Positions 35,285 through 45,713 of a DNA stretch of 53,770 nucleotides are shown piece by piece. The DNA comes from an uncultured Clostridia bacterium. GTDB taxonomy: Bacteria; Bacillota; Clostridia; Oscillospirales; Ruminococcaceae. The stretch is taken from NCBI GenBank assembly GCA_944387915.1, contig CALXGT010000046.1, positions 1-53,770 of the forward strand, read 5' to 3'. The notes below the pieces were generated by a model that worked only from the letters and a program-made list of their open reading frames with translations, did not search any database and had not been told where the DNA came from. Every line of letters starts with the position of its first letter. Positions within the stretch are counted from its first letter, which is position 1. The position numbers and the translations under genes are program-made.

Positions 35285-36512
35285 CTCCAAGGCTTTTTCC
35301 CGCCAGATACCCGGTAGAAAATGCGATCTGTAAATTAAAGCCGCCGGTGTATCCGTCCACGTCAATGATCTCTCCGGCAAAATAAAGGCCGCGCACCCGC
35401 TTGGACTCCAAATTCCGGGGGTTGATCTCTTTCACCGAAACCCCGCCCGAAGTCACGATCGCTTCTTCGATGGGACGAAAACCCAAAGGCGTTAAGGAAA
35501 AGCATTTAATGTTTCGTAACAGCGCCATCCGCTCCTCTTTGGTCAAAGCGTTTCCCTTGGTATCGAAAGGAATGCCGCACCGGCGAAGCATTACCGGCAC
35601 CATCTTCCGGGGAAGTAAAAGAGGAAGGATATGGTCGATATTTTTATTTTTATTTTCATCCAGATCCCGCAGCATCCGGGCGTTTAGCTTCTCTTCGGAA
35701 AGACCCGGCTTCAAATCGATTTGAAGCACGCATCCCTCCAAGGGGAGCCGCTTCAAATGGGCCGAAGCGGAAAGAACCAACGGGCCGCTCACCCCGAAAT
35801 GGGTAAACAGCATCTCTCCCAGCTCGGAAAACAGCACCTTTTTTCCATGCTTCGCGGTAAGGGTGACGTTTCGAAGGGAGAGTCCTTGCATTTCTTTCGG
35901 ATCGGATTCTTTGGTCAAAATGGGGATAAGGGACGGCACCAAAGGTACCACGGTATGTCCCGCCTCCTCGGCGAGCCGGTAGCCGCTTCCGTCGGAGCCG
36001 GTGAGCGGATAGGACTTTCCGCCGCAGCAAAGAAGCACCTTTTCCCCGTAAAAGTTCCCCTGGTCGGTCTCGACTCCCTGCACCTGCTGGTCTTCTATAA
36101 TAAGATGGCAAACTTTCGCGGTTTTTACCAAAACCCCCGCTTCTTTTACCGTCCGGATCATCGCGTCGGCGATATCCTTCGCCCGGTCGGAAACGGGAAA
36201 CACCCGCTTTCCCCGCTCGGTTTTTAACGGCACGCCTCTGGCTTCGAAAAAAGCGATGGTGTCTTCGGGGGAAAAGGCGTGGTAAGCGGCGTACAAAAAT
36301 TTAGGGTTCACCGGGATATGGGCGAAATGCTCCTCGACGCTGCTATGATTGGTCACATTACAGCGACCCTTTCCGGTAATTAGAAGCTTTTTCCCAAGGC
36401 GGTCGTTTTGCTCCAAAAGGAGGATTTTCTTCCCGGTTCCTCCGGCGGCATACGCCGCCATCATCCCCGCGGCGCCGCCGCCCACAATAATCCCGTCGTA
36501 ACGCTCGCTCAT
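35280..36512 (-). CDS. HI0933-family NAD(P)/FAD-dependent oxidoreductase
   Basis: The 410-aa flavoprotein has an N-terminal FAD-binding GGGAAGMMAAYAAG motif (about 10-24), the family signature LGKKLLITGKGRCNVTN (about 39-55), and a C-terminal GLYFAGEIIDVDGYTGGFN with a second FAD contact. This is the HI0933/BaiN-like group, whose substrates are mostly unknown. It starts within the stop of the RpiR regulator gene (4-bp overlap), so the two are co-translated. Confidence 0.92.
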   Translation of the reverse strand: MSERYDGIIVGGGAAGMMAAYAAGGTGKKILLLEQNDRLGKKLLITGKGRCNVTNHSSVEEHFAHIPVNPKFLYAAYHAFSPEDTIAFFEARGVPLKTERGKRVFPVSDRAKDIADAMIRTVKEAGVLVKTAKVCHLIIEDQQVQGVETDQGNFYGEKVLLCCGGKSYPLTGSDGSGYRLAEEAGHTVVPLVPSLIPILTKESDPKEMQGLSLRNVTLTAKHGKKVLFSELGEMLFTHFGVSGPLVLSASAHLKRLPLEGCVLQIDLKPGLSEEKLNARMLRDLDENKNKNIDHILPLLLPRKMVPVMLRRCGIPFDTKGNALTKEERMALLRNIKCFSLTPLGFRPIEEAIVTSGGVSVKEINPRNLESKRVRGLYFAGEIIDVDGYTGGFNLQIAFSTGYLAGKSLGE

Positions 36513-37381
36513 GGCTTTAAGCTGTCCCGGTCGCTGCTTTCGTAAACATGGTATTCCGCCCAGATTTCCTCCAACCGGTTAAAGGTAGCGGTAACCTGCT
36601 CTTGCTTTTGCAGCCCCACCGCCACGATAATGGCGTTAATCAAACTTAAAGGCGCCACTAAGGAATCCACGAAGGATGTCATATCGCTTCTCGCCGCCAG
36701 CAAAAAGGACGCGTCCCGCGCCAGCGGTGACGACGGTCCGTCGGTAATAGCGGCCACCTTTGCACCCGCGTTCGCGGCAAAGGCAAACGCCTTGACCGTT
36801 AAGCTGGAATACCTGGGAAAACTAATACCGATTAAAACGTCGTCCTTTCCAATCCGCACTAACTGCTCATACAGTTCGCTGGTAGAAGAGGAATGGATCA
36901 AATGGACGTTCTCCCGCATCAGATTCAGGTAATAAAACAAAAACCGCGCTAACGCCGAAGCGCTTCGATCTCCGATGATGTAAATATTTTTCGCTTCGGA
37001 GATGGCCGATACCGCCGCGTTAAAATCCTCTCTCGAGGTCTCCTCCAGCGTTCTTCGGATCTTATCCGCGTCAAAGCTCAGCACCTTGGAAAGAACATCC
37101 TCCTTTCCGATGCGTTCTTTGGTCACAGCGATCCGCTGGACCGAGGTGAGCTGATTACGGATCACCTGCTGCAACGCCTTGGAAAGCTCCGGATACCCGT
37201 CGAATCCAAGCTCGTAGGCAAAGCGCACCACCGTAGATTCGCTCACTCCTACCGTAGCACCCAATTTCGCCGCCGTCATAAAAGCGGCCTTATCGGCATG
37301 CTCCGAAATATATTCCGCAATTCGCCGCTGGCCCTTGGAAAGCTTACGGGACTGATTGGAAATGCGTTCAAAAATATCCAT
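36509..37381 (-). CDS. MurR/RpiR-family transcriptional regulator
   Basis: The 290-aa protein has the HTH_6 domain (1-77; ...GVSESTVVRFAYELGFDGYPELS) and a SIS sugar-phosphate-binding domain (about 110-250; IYIIGDRSASALARFL, GISFPRYSSLTVKAFAFA, AITDGPSSPLA). Such proteins sense phosphorylated sugars or amino sugars. The downstream flavoprotein is the only clear co-regulated gene; other targets are not visible. Confidence 0.93.
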   Translation of the reverse strand: MDIFERISNQSRKLSKGQRRIAEYISEHADKAAFMTAAKLGATVGVSESTVVRFAYELGFDGYPELSKALQQVIRNQLTSVQRIAVTKERIGKEDVLSKVLSFDADKIRRTLEETSREDFNAAVSAISEAKNIYIIGDRSASALARFLFYYLNLMRENVHLIHSSSTSELYEQLVRIGKDDVLIGISFPRYSSLTVKAFAFAANAGAKVAAITDGPSSPLARDASFLLAARSDMTSFVDSLVAPLSLINAIIVAVGLQKQEQVTATFNRLEEIWAEYHVYESSDRDSLKP

Positions 37382-37439
37382 AATTCCACTCCGCTTTTTC
37401 GTTTACTCAAAGGATAGACCGAAAAAATTTTCCTATACT

Positions 37440-37468
37440 ACTATAGCAGAATTTGCAATAAACTTCAA
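37440..37468 (-). promoter_or_regulatory. Promoter for the RpiR regulator operon
   Basis: On the minus strand TTGAAG (37468-37463), 17 bp, TGC-TATAGT (-10 at 37445-37440), 58 bp before the start codon. Confidence 0.7.
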
Positions 37469-37523
37469 CAAAAATTGCAAAGATAACGGCCAAAAAATTT
37501 TTTTATTTTTTTTAAATTTCCTA

Positions 37524-37552
37524 TTGACAATCTCGCAAAGACGTGGTAAATT
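37524..37552 (+). promoter_or_regulatory. Sigma-A promoter of the hrcA-dnaK operon
   Basis: TTGACA (37524-37529) and TAAATT (37547-37552) are 17 bp apart, with TGG before the -10. The CIRCE operator overlaps the expected start site. Confidence 0.8.
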
Positions 37553-37556
37553 GTAT

Positions 37557-37583
37557 TTAGCACTCGAGGTAATGGAGTGCTAA
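37557..37583 (+). promoter_or_regulatory. CIRCE operator (HrcA binding site)
   Basis: The inverted repeat TTAGCACTC-N9-GAGTGCTAA is an exact CIRCE consensus, placed between the promoter and hrcA. HrcA bound here represses the operon until heat shock. Confidence 0.97.
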
Positions 37584-37606
37584 ATTAGAAGAAAGGATCC
37601 TTCACC

Positions 37607-38692
37607 GTGAAAAGTCCCGATGAGCGAAGATTGCTGATCTTAAAATATATAGTGGAACGGTATATCGAAACCGGGGAACCGGTGGGTTCCAAGGAGATCG
37701 CGTTAAATCTCTCTACCCCTATTTCCAGTGCGACCATCCGAAACGATATGGCAGCTTTGGAGCAGATGGGATATTTGGAGCAGCCTCATATTTCTTCGGG
37801 GCGAGTTCCTTCTTACCAGGGCTATCGGTTTTATATTTCTCACTTAATGACCCGAGAACCTCTTTCCGAAGAGGATCGCGAACGGATCGATTCCACCATT
37901 ACAAGAGGGGATCTCAACCCCAAGACCCTGATCGCCAATGCCTCGGATCTTTTGGCGGAGCTTACCGACTGCGCCATTGTAAGTGCTCTGGACCAGATGG
38001 AATTTTCCATTATTACTCGTGTGGAGGTTATTCCCGCAGGAAGAAGGCTTTACGCCTTGCTTATGATTACTTCCAGCGGCGCTGTGGAAAACAGGGTCTG
38101 CCGGCTGGAATTTGATCTTACGGAAGAGCAGATTGGCTTTTTCGCCCGCTTTATTAAGGAAAATTTAACCGGGACCCGAATCGAGGATCTCACCGATGAG
38201 CGGATCGTGGAATTGGGGCTGGCGCTGGGAAGCTATACGGTCGGTTTGGCTCCGCTTTTGTACGGCGTCTACGACATTTCCAGCAAACTGAAAAAGCGGA
38301 ACATCGAGATCAAAAACGAGCGAAGCCTTCTCGCCAAAGGAGAAATTCCTTTCCAAAATATGGCCCAGTTAATTCAGCAAAAGGAAAAGCTGGACGAAAT
38401 ATTAAACAGCGCCTTTTCCGGCGTCAACGTGGTGTTCGGCGATGATAAAGAAAGCTTTATTGTCACCAATTCCAGTCTCATTTTTTCCTCATTCCACCAG
38501 GGAGAACGGCCTTTAGGAGCATTAGGGGTTTTTGGACCTATGCGGTTAGATTACGGAAGGATTATTCCTTACGTGGAGTATTTGACGGAAACGGTGAGCC
38601 GGTTAATGACGGAAGGCGTCGAGGAGGACAGAAGCAAACCCGGGAAAGTCGGGCGGAAGCCCTCCGTCCCCAAATCCGATCCCAATCGGTAG
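37607..38692 (+). CDS. hrcA: Heat-inducible transcription repressor HrcA
   Basis: The 361-aa repressor has an N-terminal winged helix (DERRLLILKYIVERYIETGEPVGS; SATIRNDMAALEQMGYLEQPHISSGRVPS is the DNA-reading part) and a C-terminal GAF-like dimerisation domain ending in RPLGALGVFGPMRLDYGRIIPYVE. It binds the CIRCE site directly upstream. The start is GTG at 37607 with GAAAGGA. Confidence 0.96.
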   Translation: MKSPDERRLLILKYIVERYIETGEPVGSKEIALNLSTPISSATIRNDMAALEQMGYLEQPHISSGRVPSYQGYRFYISHLMTREPLSEEDRERIDSTITRGDLNPKTLIANASDLLAELTDCAIVSALDQMEFSIITRVEVIPAGRRLYALLMITSSGAVENRVCRLEFDLTEEQIGFFARFIKENLTGTRIEDLTDERIVELGLALGSYTVGLAPLLYGVYDISSKLKKRNIEIKNERSLLAKGEIPFQNMAQLIQQKEKLDEILNSAFSGVNVVFGDDKESFIVTNSSLIFSSFHQGERPLGALGVFGPMRLDYGRIIPYVEYLTETVSRLMTEGVEEDRSKPGKVGRKPSVPKSDPNR

Positions 38693-38704
38693 AAAGGAAC
38701 GAAT

Positions 38705-39259
38705 ATGGAAAAGAAAAAAGATGAATCCATAGAAAAAGAAATCCAAGAAAAGCAGGATTTGCCGGAGGAGGAAGAAATAGACAGCGAAAAGGAGAAGGAG
38801 GAAGCTTCCAAAGAGGACGCGCTTCTTTCCGAGCTGCAACAGAAAATAGACGAGTTAAACGACCTTCTTTTGCGTCAGCGCGCGGAATTTGACAACTTTA
38901 GAAAGCGCACCCAAAAGGAAAAGGAAGAAATCGGGCTGACCGCAAAAATCAAATGCATCTCCGATTGGCTGCCCACCTTGGACAATTTCGAACGGGCGAT
39001 GCAAGCGGAATGCGCCGACGAGGAGTTCAAAAAAGGGATGGAGATGATCTTCCGCAATTTCCAGGAGGCGTTCGCCAAGATGGGAGTCGCGGAGATCGAA
39101 GCCGAAGGAAAGCCCTTCGACCCCGCCTTGCATTACGCGGTTTCTACCGTGGAAAACGAGGAGATGGGACCCAATACCGTCGCCGCTGTATTGCAAAAGG
39201 GGTATCAAATTGGCGATAAGGTGATCCGTCACGCTATGGTGTCGGTCGCCAATCCATAA
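38705..39259 (+). CDS. grpE: Nucleotide exchange factor GrpE
   Basis: The 184-aa protein has an acidic, disordered N-terminus (1-40), a long coiled-coil helix (about 40-95; RAEFDNFRKRTQKEKEE) and a beta domain with GVAEIEAEGKPFDPALHYAV and GYQIGDKVIRHAMVSVA. It releases ADP from DnaK. Lies 12 bp after hrcA. Confidence 0.95.
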   Translation: MEKKKDESIEKEIQEKQDLPEEEEIDSEKEKEEASKEDALLSELQQKIDELNDLLLRQRAEFDNFRKRTQKEKEEIGLTAKIKCISDWLPTLDNFERAMQAECADEEFKKGMEMIFRNFQEAFAKMGVAEIEAEGKPFDPALHYAVSTVENEEMGPNTVAAVLQKGYQIGDKVIRHAMVSVANP

Positions 39260-39296
39260 AAAATGATTGAAACGAAATGTTTGTTAGGAGGAATAG

Positions 39297-41132
<1,836 letters not shown>

Positions 41133-41140
41133 TGCATTAT

Positions 41141-41178
41141 CCCGGTATCCGCAGCCACCTGGCTGCGGATACCTTCGG
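41141..41178 (+). promoter_or_regulatory. Strong hairpin between dnaK and dnaJ
   Basis: A perfect 13-bp stem (GGTATCCGCAGCC, 41144-41156, with GGCTGCGGATACC, 41161-41173) has an ACCT loop and an extra CCC/GGG closing part, but no T-run. It more likely marks an mRNA processing or stabilising structure that sets DnaK:DnaJ ratios than a terminator. Confidence 0.7.
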
Positions 41179-41205
41179 GTAACGCCATAGTGGGAGGTAA
41201 CGCCA

Positions 41206-42366
41206 TTGGCAGAAAAACGAGATTATTACGAAGTGCTCGGGCTGCAAAAGGGATGCAGCGAGGATGAGATTAAAAAAGCGTACCGGAAACTGGCGAAAAA
41301 ATATCACCCCGATTTGAATCCCGGAGACAAAGAAGCGGAAGAGCATTTCAAAGAGGTCAACGAGGCCTATGAGGTTCTTTCTGACAAACAGAAGCGGGAT
41401 CGCTACGACCAGTTCGGCCACGCCGGCGTAGATCCTTCTTACGGCGGAGGAGGAAACGGATTCTCCGGATTTTCCGGTTTTGATATGGGCGATATCGGAG
41501 ACATTTTCGAGGGCTTTTTCGGAGGCGGCTTCGGAGGAAGCACTCGAAGAAATCCCAATGCGCCCCGAAGAGGCAGTGACCTTCGGATCCAGCTCACCAT
41601 TTCCTTTGAGGAAGCCTGTAAAGGCGCGGTAAAAACCGTTTCGGTGCGCGTCAGCGAAACCTGTAAGGATTGCGCCGGCACGGGCGCTGCGGGAGGTACC
41701 GCCATTAAGACATGTCCCACCTGCGGCGGCAGCGGTACCGTTCGCGTCAGCCAGCGCACCCCCTTTGGCGTCATCAATTCGCAAAGGACCTGTGACGCCT
41801 GTCAGGGAAAAGGAAAAATTATTGAAACGCCGTGTAAAAAATGCGGCGGCAGCGGCGCTGTAATGACCAGCAAAAACATTGAAATCCACATTCCTGCCGG
41901 TATCGACGACGGCCAGACCCTCTCTCTTCGGGGCCAGGGCAACAGCGGAAGTCACGGCGGTCCGTCAGGGGATCTTCTGGTGTTAATTTCCGTGCGTCCC
42001 CATCCCATCTTCAAGCGGCGGGACGCGGACATTTACTGTGAAATTCCCGTAAGCTTTTCACAAGCCGCCTTGGGCGATGTTCTCAGAGTCCCCACCATCG
42101 ATGGAAATGTGGAGTACACCTTACCGGAAGGGACCCAACCGGGAACCACGTTCCGACTTCGGGGAAAAGGCGTCCCGCGGCTCAATAACAGAGGACGGGG
42201 CGACCATTACATCACCATCACCGTCGATGTTCCCAAAAGCCTTACCAAGGCGCAGAAAGAGAAACTCAAGGCGTTTGAGGATTCCCTTTCCGAAAAACAA
42301 AGCCAAAAGAAAAAGACCTTTGGGGAAAAACTCAAGGAATATTTTGACGGCATGAAAGACTCATAA
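41206..42366 (+). CDS. dnaJ: Chaperone DnaJ (Hsp40)
   Basis: The 386-aa protein has a J domain with HPD ([11 protein letters not shown]), a Gly/Phe-rich linker (about 75-115), four zinc motifs [24 protein letters not shown] and CKKCGGSG (about 150-222), and two beta substrate-binding domains. The start is TTG at 41206 with GGGAGG at 5-6 bases; no ATG lies near. The weak start codon and the upstream hairpin would both lower DnaJ below DnaK. Confidence 0.97.
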   Translation: MAEKRDYYEVLGLQKGCSEDEIKKAYRKLAKKYHPDLNPGDKEAEEHFKEVNEAYEVLSDKQKRDRYDQFGHAGVDPSYGGGGNGFSGFSGFDMGDIGDIFEGFFGGGFGGSTRRNPNAPRRGSDLRIQLTISFEEACKGAVKTVSVRVSETCKDCAGTGAAGGTAIKTCPTCGGSGTVRVSQRTPFGVINSQRTCDACQGKGKIIETPCKKCGGSGAVMTSKNIEIHIPAGIDDGQTLSLRGQGNSGSHGGPSGDLLVLISVRPHPIFKRRDADIYCEIPVSFSQAALGDVLRVPTIDGNVEYTLPEGTQPGTTFRLRGKGVPRLNNRGRGDHYITITVDVPKSLTKAQKEKLKAFEDSLSEKQSQKKKTFGEKLKEYFDGMKDS

Positions 42367-42380
42367 TCGACCTTCTATAG

Positions 42381-42420
42381 AAAAATCGAGGAAACTATGT
42401 CGGTTTCCTCGATTTTTTAT
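42381..42420. terminator. Bidirectional terminator, dnaJ / rsmI
   Basis: AAAAATCGAGGAAAC (42381-42395) pairs with GTTTCCTCGATTTTT (42403-42417); suitable for both convergent transcripts. Confidence 0.85.
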
Positions 42421-42422
42421 TT

Positions 42423-43256
42423 TTATCCCTTTTCCTCGTCCAACAGCGCTTTGTAAATTTCGCTTTTTTTCAACCCCGACTGGGCGGCGGCTTTTCTCGC
42501 CGCTTCGGAACGCTTGTCCCCTTCCTCCAAAAAGCGCCGTCCCAACGCCACCGCATCTTCGAAGGAAAAACCGGGCGTTTCCCGTTTTGCGCCCTCTACA
42601 ACAAGAACATACTCCCCTTTGGGCGTTTTTTCCCGGTAATAGGCGATCGCTTCGGAAAGGGAAAAACGCAAGACCTCTTCGTAAATTTTGGTAAGTTCTC
42701 TGCAAAGGGAGATCCTCCGATCTCCCAACACCGAATACAGGTCGGAAAGGGTTTGACGAAGCTTATGGGGCGCCTCGTAAAAGATCAGGGTATGGGAATC
42801 ATTTCGAATCTCCTCCAAATGGGCGAGACGGTTTGGCCGATTGACCGACAAAAATCCCTCAAACGCGAAACGGGAGGTAGAAAGCCCGCTCACCGCCAAC
42901 GCGGAAATGGCGGCGCTGGGACCGGGGACGACGACCACTTCGATACCCCGATCCGCCGCCAACCGCACTAAATCCTCCCCCGGATCCGAAATGCATGGCA
43001 TCCCCGCGTCGGTGACCACCGCGATATTGGCGCCCTGCTCCATTTTTTCCACCAGTTGCTCTCCTTTTTCCCGCAAATTGTGTTCGTAATAGCTGATGAG
43101 CGGCTTTTTGATCCCTAAATGATTCAACAGCTTGACCGTAACTCGGGTATCCTCGGCGGCTATATAATCTACCTGGCTTAAAATTTCCGCTCCCCGGGGC
43201 GACAAATCCCCCAGATTTCCAATGGGAGTTCCCACAACGTAAAGCTTACCCTTCAT
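42423..43256 (-). CDS. rsmI: 16S rRNA (cytidine(1402)-2'-O)-methyltransferase RsmI
   Basis: The 277-aa enzyme 2'-O-methylates C1402 in the ribosomal decoding centre. Seen: LYVVGTPIGNLGDLSPR at the start, AEDTRVTVKLLNHLGI, VTDAGMPCISDPGEDLV, and FYEAPHKLRQTLSDL, all standard family motifs. ATG at 43256 has AAAGGAG. It overlaps the end of the methyltransferase gene by 11 bp; trmN6-rsmI neighbours are common in Bacillota. Confidence 0.95.
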   Translation of the reverse strand: MKGKLYVVGTPIGNLGDLSPRGAEILSQVDYIAAEDTRVTVKLLNHLGIKKPLISYYEHNLREKGEQLVEKMEQGANIAVVTDAGMPCISDPGEDLVRLAADRGIEVVVVPGPSAAISALAVSGLSTSRFAFEGFLSVNRPNRLAHLEEIRNDSHTLIFYEAPHKLRQTLSDLYSVLGDRRISLCRELTKIYEEVLRFSLSEAIAYYREKTPKGEYVLVVEGAKRETPGFSFEDAVALGRRFLEEGDKRSEAARKAAAQSGLKKSEIYKALLDEEKG

Positions 43257-43968
43257 CCCGCTGCTCCTTTCGGTAAATTTGCAAAAGTTCCGGGGTGTAT
43301 TCCTCGCCCTGATACAGATATAACGTGGGCTCCACCCGCAAAAAGGGCGACGCCCCTTTCTTCCCTTCCAGCAAAAACAGCCATGGCGCCTTCCCCGGTT
43401 CCTTGGCGGCAAACCGCAGGCGCTTGGGTTCCATCCCCGCTTTCCGCATGGCCTCTATCGCGTCGCAAAGGCGCTCGGGACGCTGGCAGATGCAAAGGCG
43501 GCCTCCCGTCTTTAACAGTCTTCCCGCCGCTTTGCAAACATCCTCTATGGTAGCCAAAAGCTCATGTCTCGCGGCGCTCCGTTCCCCGTTGGGGCTATGG
43601 ATCCCGTGGGACGCCCTTTGATAAGGAGGATTACAGGTCACTAAATCGAAGGCGTCCGGCGAAAGCACCTTTTCCCGCAAATCCCCCAGCACCGGAATCA
43701 CCTTTTCTTCCAGCCCCGATGCCTCAACCGAAGCGGAAAAGAGAGAAAAAGCGGAAGGCTGAATCTCCAATCCGTATATGATCTTCGGACAATACATTTT
43801 GTATATTAAAAAGGGAATAATCCCACACCCCGCGCCCAAATCCACAACCCGGTCCCGTCTTTTTGCCAAAGAAAAATCGCTGAGCAAAAACGCGTCGGTT
43901 CCGAAACGATGCTCCAAAGAAACCGCGATCCGAAGATCCGGCGATAAAGTCTCCCATTGAGGTTCCAT
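43246..43968 (-). CDS. tRNA1(Val) adenine(37)-N6-methyltransferase-like protein (TrmN6/YabB)
   Basis: The 240-aa SAM-dependent methyltransferase has motif I VVDLGAGCGIIPFLI (about 41-55), acidic motif GLEIQPSAFSLF, and the amino-methylase motif VTCNPPYQRAS (about 107-117). The FGTDAFLLSDF start is typical of YfiC/TrmN6. In most Bacillota the exact target has not been shown. First gene of the pair with rsmI. Confidence 0.88.
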   Translation of the reverse strand: MEPQWETLSPDLRIAVSLEHRFGTDAFLLSDFSLAKRRDRVVDLGAGCGIIPFLIYKMYCPKIIYGLEIQPSAFSLFSASVEASGLEEKVIPVLGDLREKVLSPDAFDLVTCNPPYQRASHGIHSPNGERSAARHELLATIEDVCKAAGRLLKTGGRLCICQRPERLCDAIEAMRKAGMEPKRLRFAAKEPGKAPWLFLLEGKKGASPFLRVEPTLYLYQGEEYTPELLQIYRKEQRDEG

Positions 43969-44102
43969 GCCCTTCCTCCGTTCCAGGCGTTTTTTCTATT
44001 GTAACATGCCCCAAATCAAAAGGAAAGTCCGGCTTTCTCGAAAAAAAATGAATAAAATGGGAATAATCCATAAGGCTTTTGTAAAAGTAAGGAAAAAACT
44101 TG

Positions 44103-44114
44103 GAACAAAAGTTC
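44103..44114 (+). promoter_or_regulatory. Putative LexA (SOS) box
   Basis: GAAC-AAAA-GTTC is a perfect palindrome of the Gram-positive LexA core GAAC-N4-GTTC, 8 bp upstream of a -35 element. lexA is the last gene of the unit driven by this promoter, so autoregulation is plausible. Confidence 0.55.
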
Positions 44115-44122
44115 GATTTCTA

Positions 44123-44151
44123 TTGACTTTTTGGCTTGAAAAAATTACAAT
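44123..44151 (+). promoter_or_regulatory. Promoter for the VTT-trkA-trkA-lexA unit
   Basis: TTGACT (44123-44128) and TACAAT (44146-44151), 17 bp apart. Confidence 0.72.
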
Positions 44152-44362
44152 AAGCGTAGGGAGGAATTGCCTTTCGTTTGCCGCCAATCGGGCGGTTTTG
44201 GGGAGATGCGGACCGGAATCCGCCGCAATCGTAAATTGTTTTGTGGGGACAAGCCTTAAAGAAGAATGTCTGCAAGATCTGTATGCACAAATGCAGCGGC
44301 AGAGATTTTTCTCGCGGGACGCCCTCCGTTTTCCCATAAATTTAAAGAGGCAAAAAAGAAAG
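44152..44362 (+). other. About 200-nt untranslated leader
   Basis: Between the promoter and the ATG at 44363 there is no convincing ORF. Two small hairpins are visible: CCGCC-aatcg-GGCGG followed by TTTTG (44181-44200), which resembles a weak terminator, and GCGGA/TCCGC (44208-44223). The segment may carry an attenuator; no known riboswitch was recognised. Confidence 0.45.
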
Positions 44363-45079
44363 ATGAAGGAAAAAAAAGAGACAGTTTACAAAGTGTGCGG
44401 CTATGCTGCCGCGGCCGTATTTATTTCCATTATCGTTTATTTTTTGATCCAATACTGGCCGGAGCTCATTGCCGTATTAAAAAGCGAAGACCGTGCCGAA
44501 GCAATGCGGGAATTTGTCGCTTCCCTTGGAGTGTTCGGTGCTTGCGCCATCGTGCTGCTTCAGGCTATTCAGATCGCCGTCGCTTTTTTACCCGGAGAGC
44601 CGGTAGAGCTGGCGTCGGGGATGCTTTACGGCGGCTTTTTCGGTTCTTTGCTTTGCCTTGCCGGCGCTTTCATCGGAACCACCGTCATTTATTACGGGGT
44701 TAAGCGGATTGGAAGAAAAGCGCTCAATCGGTTTAAAGAAAAAGACGTCCACCGCTTCCATTTTTTTGAGGACGCCAAAAGGGCGGAGACGCTGACGGCT
44801 ATTTTGTTTTTGATTCCCGTGGTCCCCAAAGATTTTCTCGCTTTTGTCGCCCCTTTTACCCCCATGAAACCCATTCGATTTTTGGTGATTTCCGTTTTGG
44901 CAAGGACGCCGGGAATGCTTATTACCACCTATGCGGGCAAAAGCATCTTAGCCGGCGATTTGACCATCGCTATCCTTCTTTACGGCATTTTGGGAATCGG
45001 GGCGCTGATCGGCTGTTTTTATTACAAAAAGCTTACCGACGACGAGAAGCGAGGGGAAAAACAACAAAACAAAGGATGA
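44363..45079 (+). CDS. TVP38/TMEM64 (VTT/DedA-like) membrane protein
   Basis: The 238-aa protein has six or so hydrophobic segments and the VTT domain signature: FLPGEPVELASGMLYGGFFGSL (about 71-92) with the family Glu and Gly residues, and FLIPVVPKDFLAFVAPFTPM (about 147-166). Such proteins are proposed lipid scramblases or transporters. The ATG at 44363 follows GAAAG; the in-frame extension to 43967 runs backward over the promoter and is rejected. Four bases separate it from the next gene. Confidence 0.85.
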   Translation: MKEKKETVYKVCGYAAAAVFISIIVYFLIQYWPELIAVLKSEDRAEAMREFVASLGVFGACAIVLLQAIQIAVAFLPGEPVELASGMLYGGFFGSLLCLAGAFIGTTVIYYGVKRIGRKALNRFKEKDVHRFHFFEDAKRAETLTAILFLIPVVPKDFLAFVAPFTPMKPIRFLVISVLARTPGMLITTYAGKSILAGDLTIAILLYGILGIGALIGCFYYKKLTDDEKRGEKQQNKG

Positions 45080-45083
45080 CCCT

Positions 45084-45713
45084 ATGAATCTTCTGATTAT
45101 TGGCTGCACCGGGGAGGGCGCGCGCCTCGCGAACCGCCTTTCCAAAGAAGGACACGCCGTCTCAGTAGTAGATCGGCAAGAGGAAAGCTTTTCCCTTTTG
45201 TCCCCGGAATACAGCGGCTACGTTACCGCAGGTATTCCCATCGACCAGGATGTCTTGATCCGGGCGGGGATTGAAAATTGCGATACCGTCTTAGCGGTTA
45301 CCGACGACGACAACACCAATATTATGGCCTGTGAACTGGCGCGCACTCTTTTCCGTGTAGGAAAGGTGATCGCCAAAGTCAACGACAGCGAAAAGGAAAC
45401 CGTATTCCGCCAAATGGGGATTGAGACCTTTTCCTCTACCCGGGCTACCGCCGACGCGCTGCGCAGTATCTTACTGGATGAAGAAACGTCCCGGCTTCGC
45501 ATGCATCACTGTGAAATGACCTTTCGATGGGAAGCGCCGCCCCAAAGGTTAATCGGCGTCCCCGCCGGGCAGATTCAGGGAACCGACCGGGAAAACCTTA
45601 TCGGGATTTTCTCCCATGGAACTCTGTTTTTGGTTCATAGCGGCTGTACCCATCGCGTCGAGGAAACCGACCGGTTTATTGTAGCGACCATCGCCGGAGG
45701 GGAAAATCCATGA
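45084..45713 (+). CDS. TrkA-type K+ uptake regulator, first copy
   Basis: The 209-aa protein has an N-terminal Rossmann (RCK/TrkA_N) domain with NLLIIGCTGEGARLANRL and Asp (VVDRQ) for NAD(H) binding, then TDDDNTNIMACELAR. The second half (about 130-209) is a divergent beta domain rather than a clear TrkA_C. It overlaps the second copy by ATGA. No TrkH/KtrB channel gene lies in the window. Confidence 0.85.
   Translation: MNLLIIGCTGEGARLANRLSKEGHAVSVVDRQEESFSLLSPEYSGYVTAGIPIDQDVLIRAGIENCDTVLAVTDDDNTNIMACELARTLFRVGKVIAKVNDSEKETVFRQMGIETFSSTRATADALRSILLDEETSRLRMHHCEMTFRWEAPPQRLIGVPAGQIQGTDRENLIGIFSHGTLFLVHSGCTHRVEETDRFIVATIAGGENP

Noticed and set aside
43967-44362. N-terminal extension of the VTT protein
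   Set aside because: It begins on the far side of the promoter and lacks hydrophobic or conserved sequence; the ATG at 44363 starts the VTT-like part.
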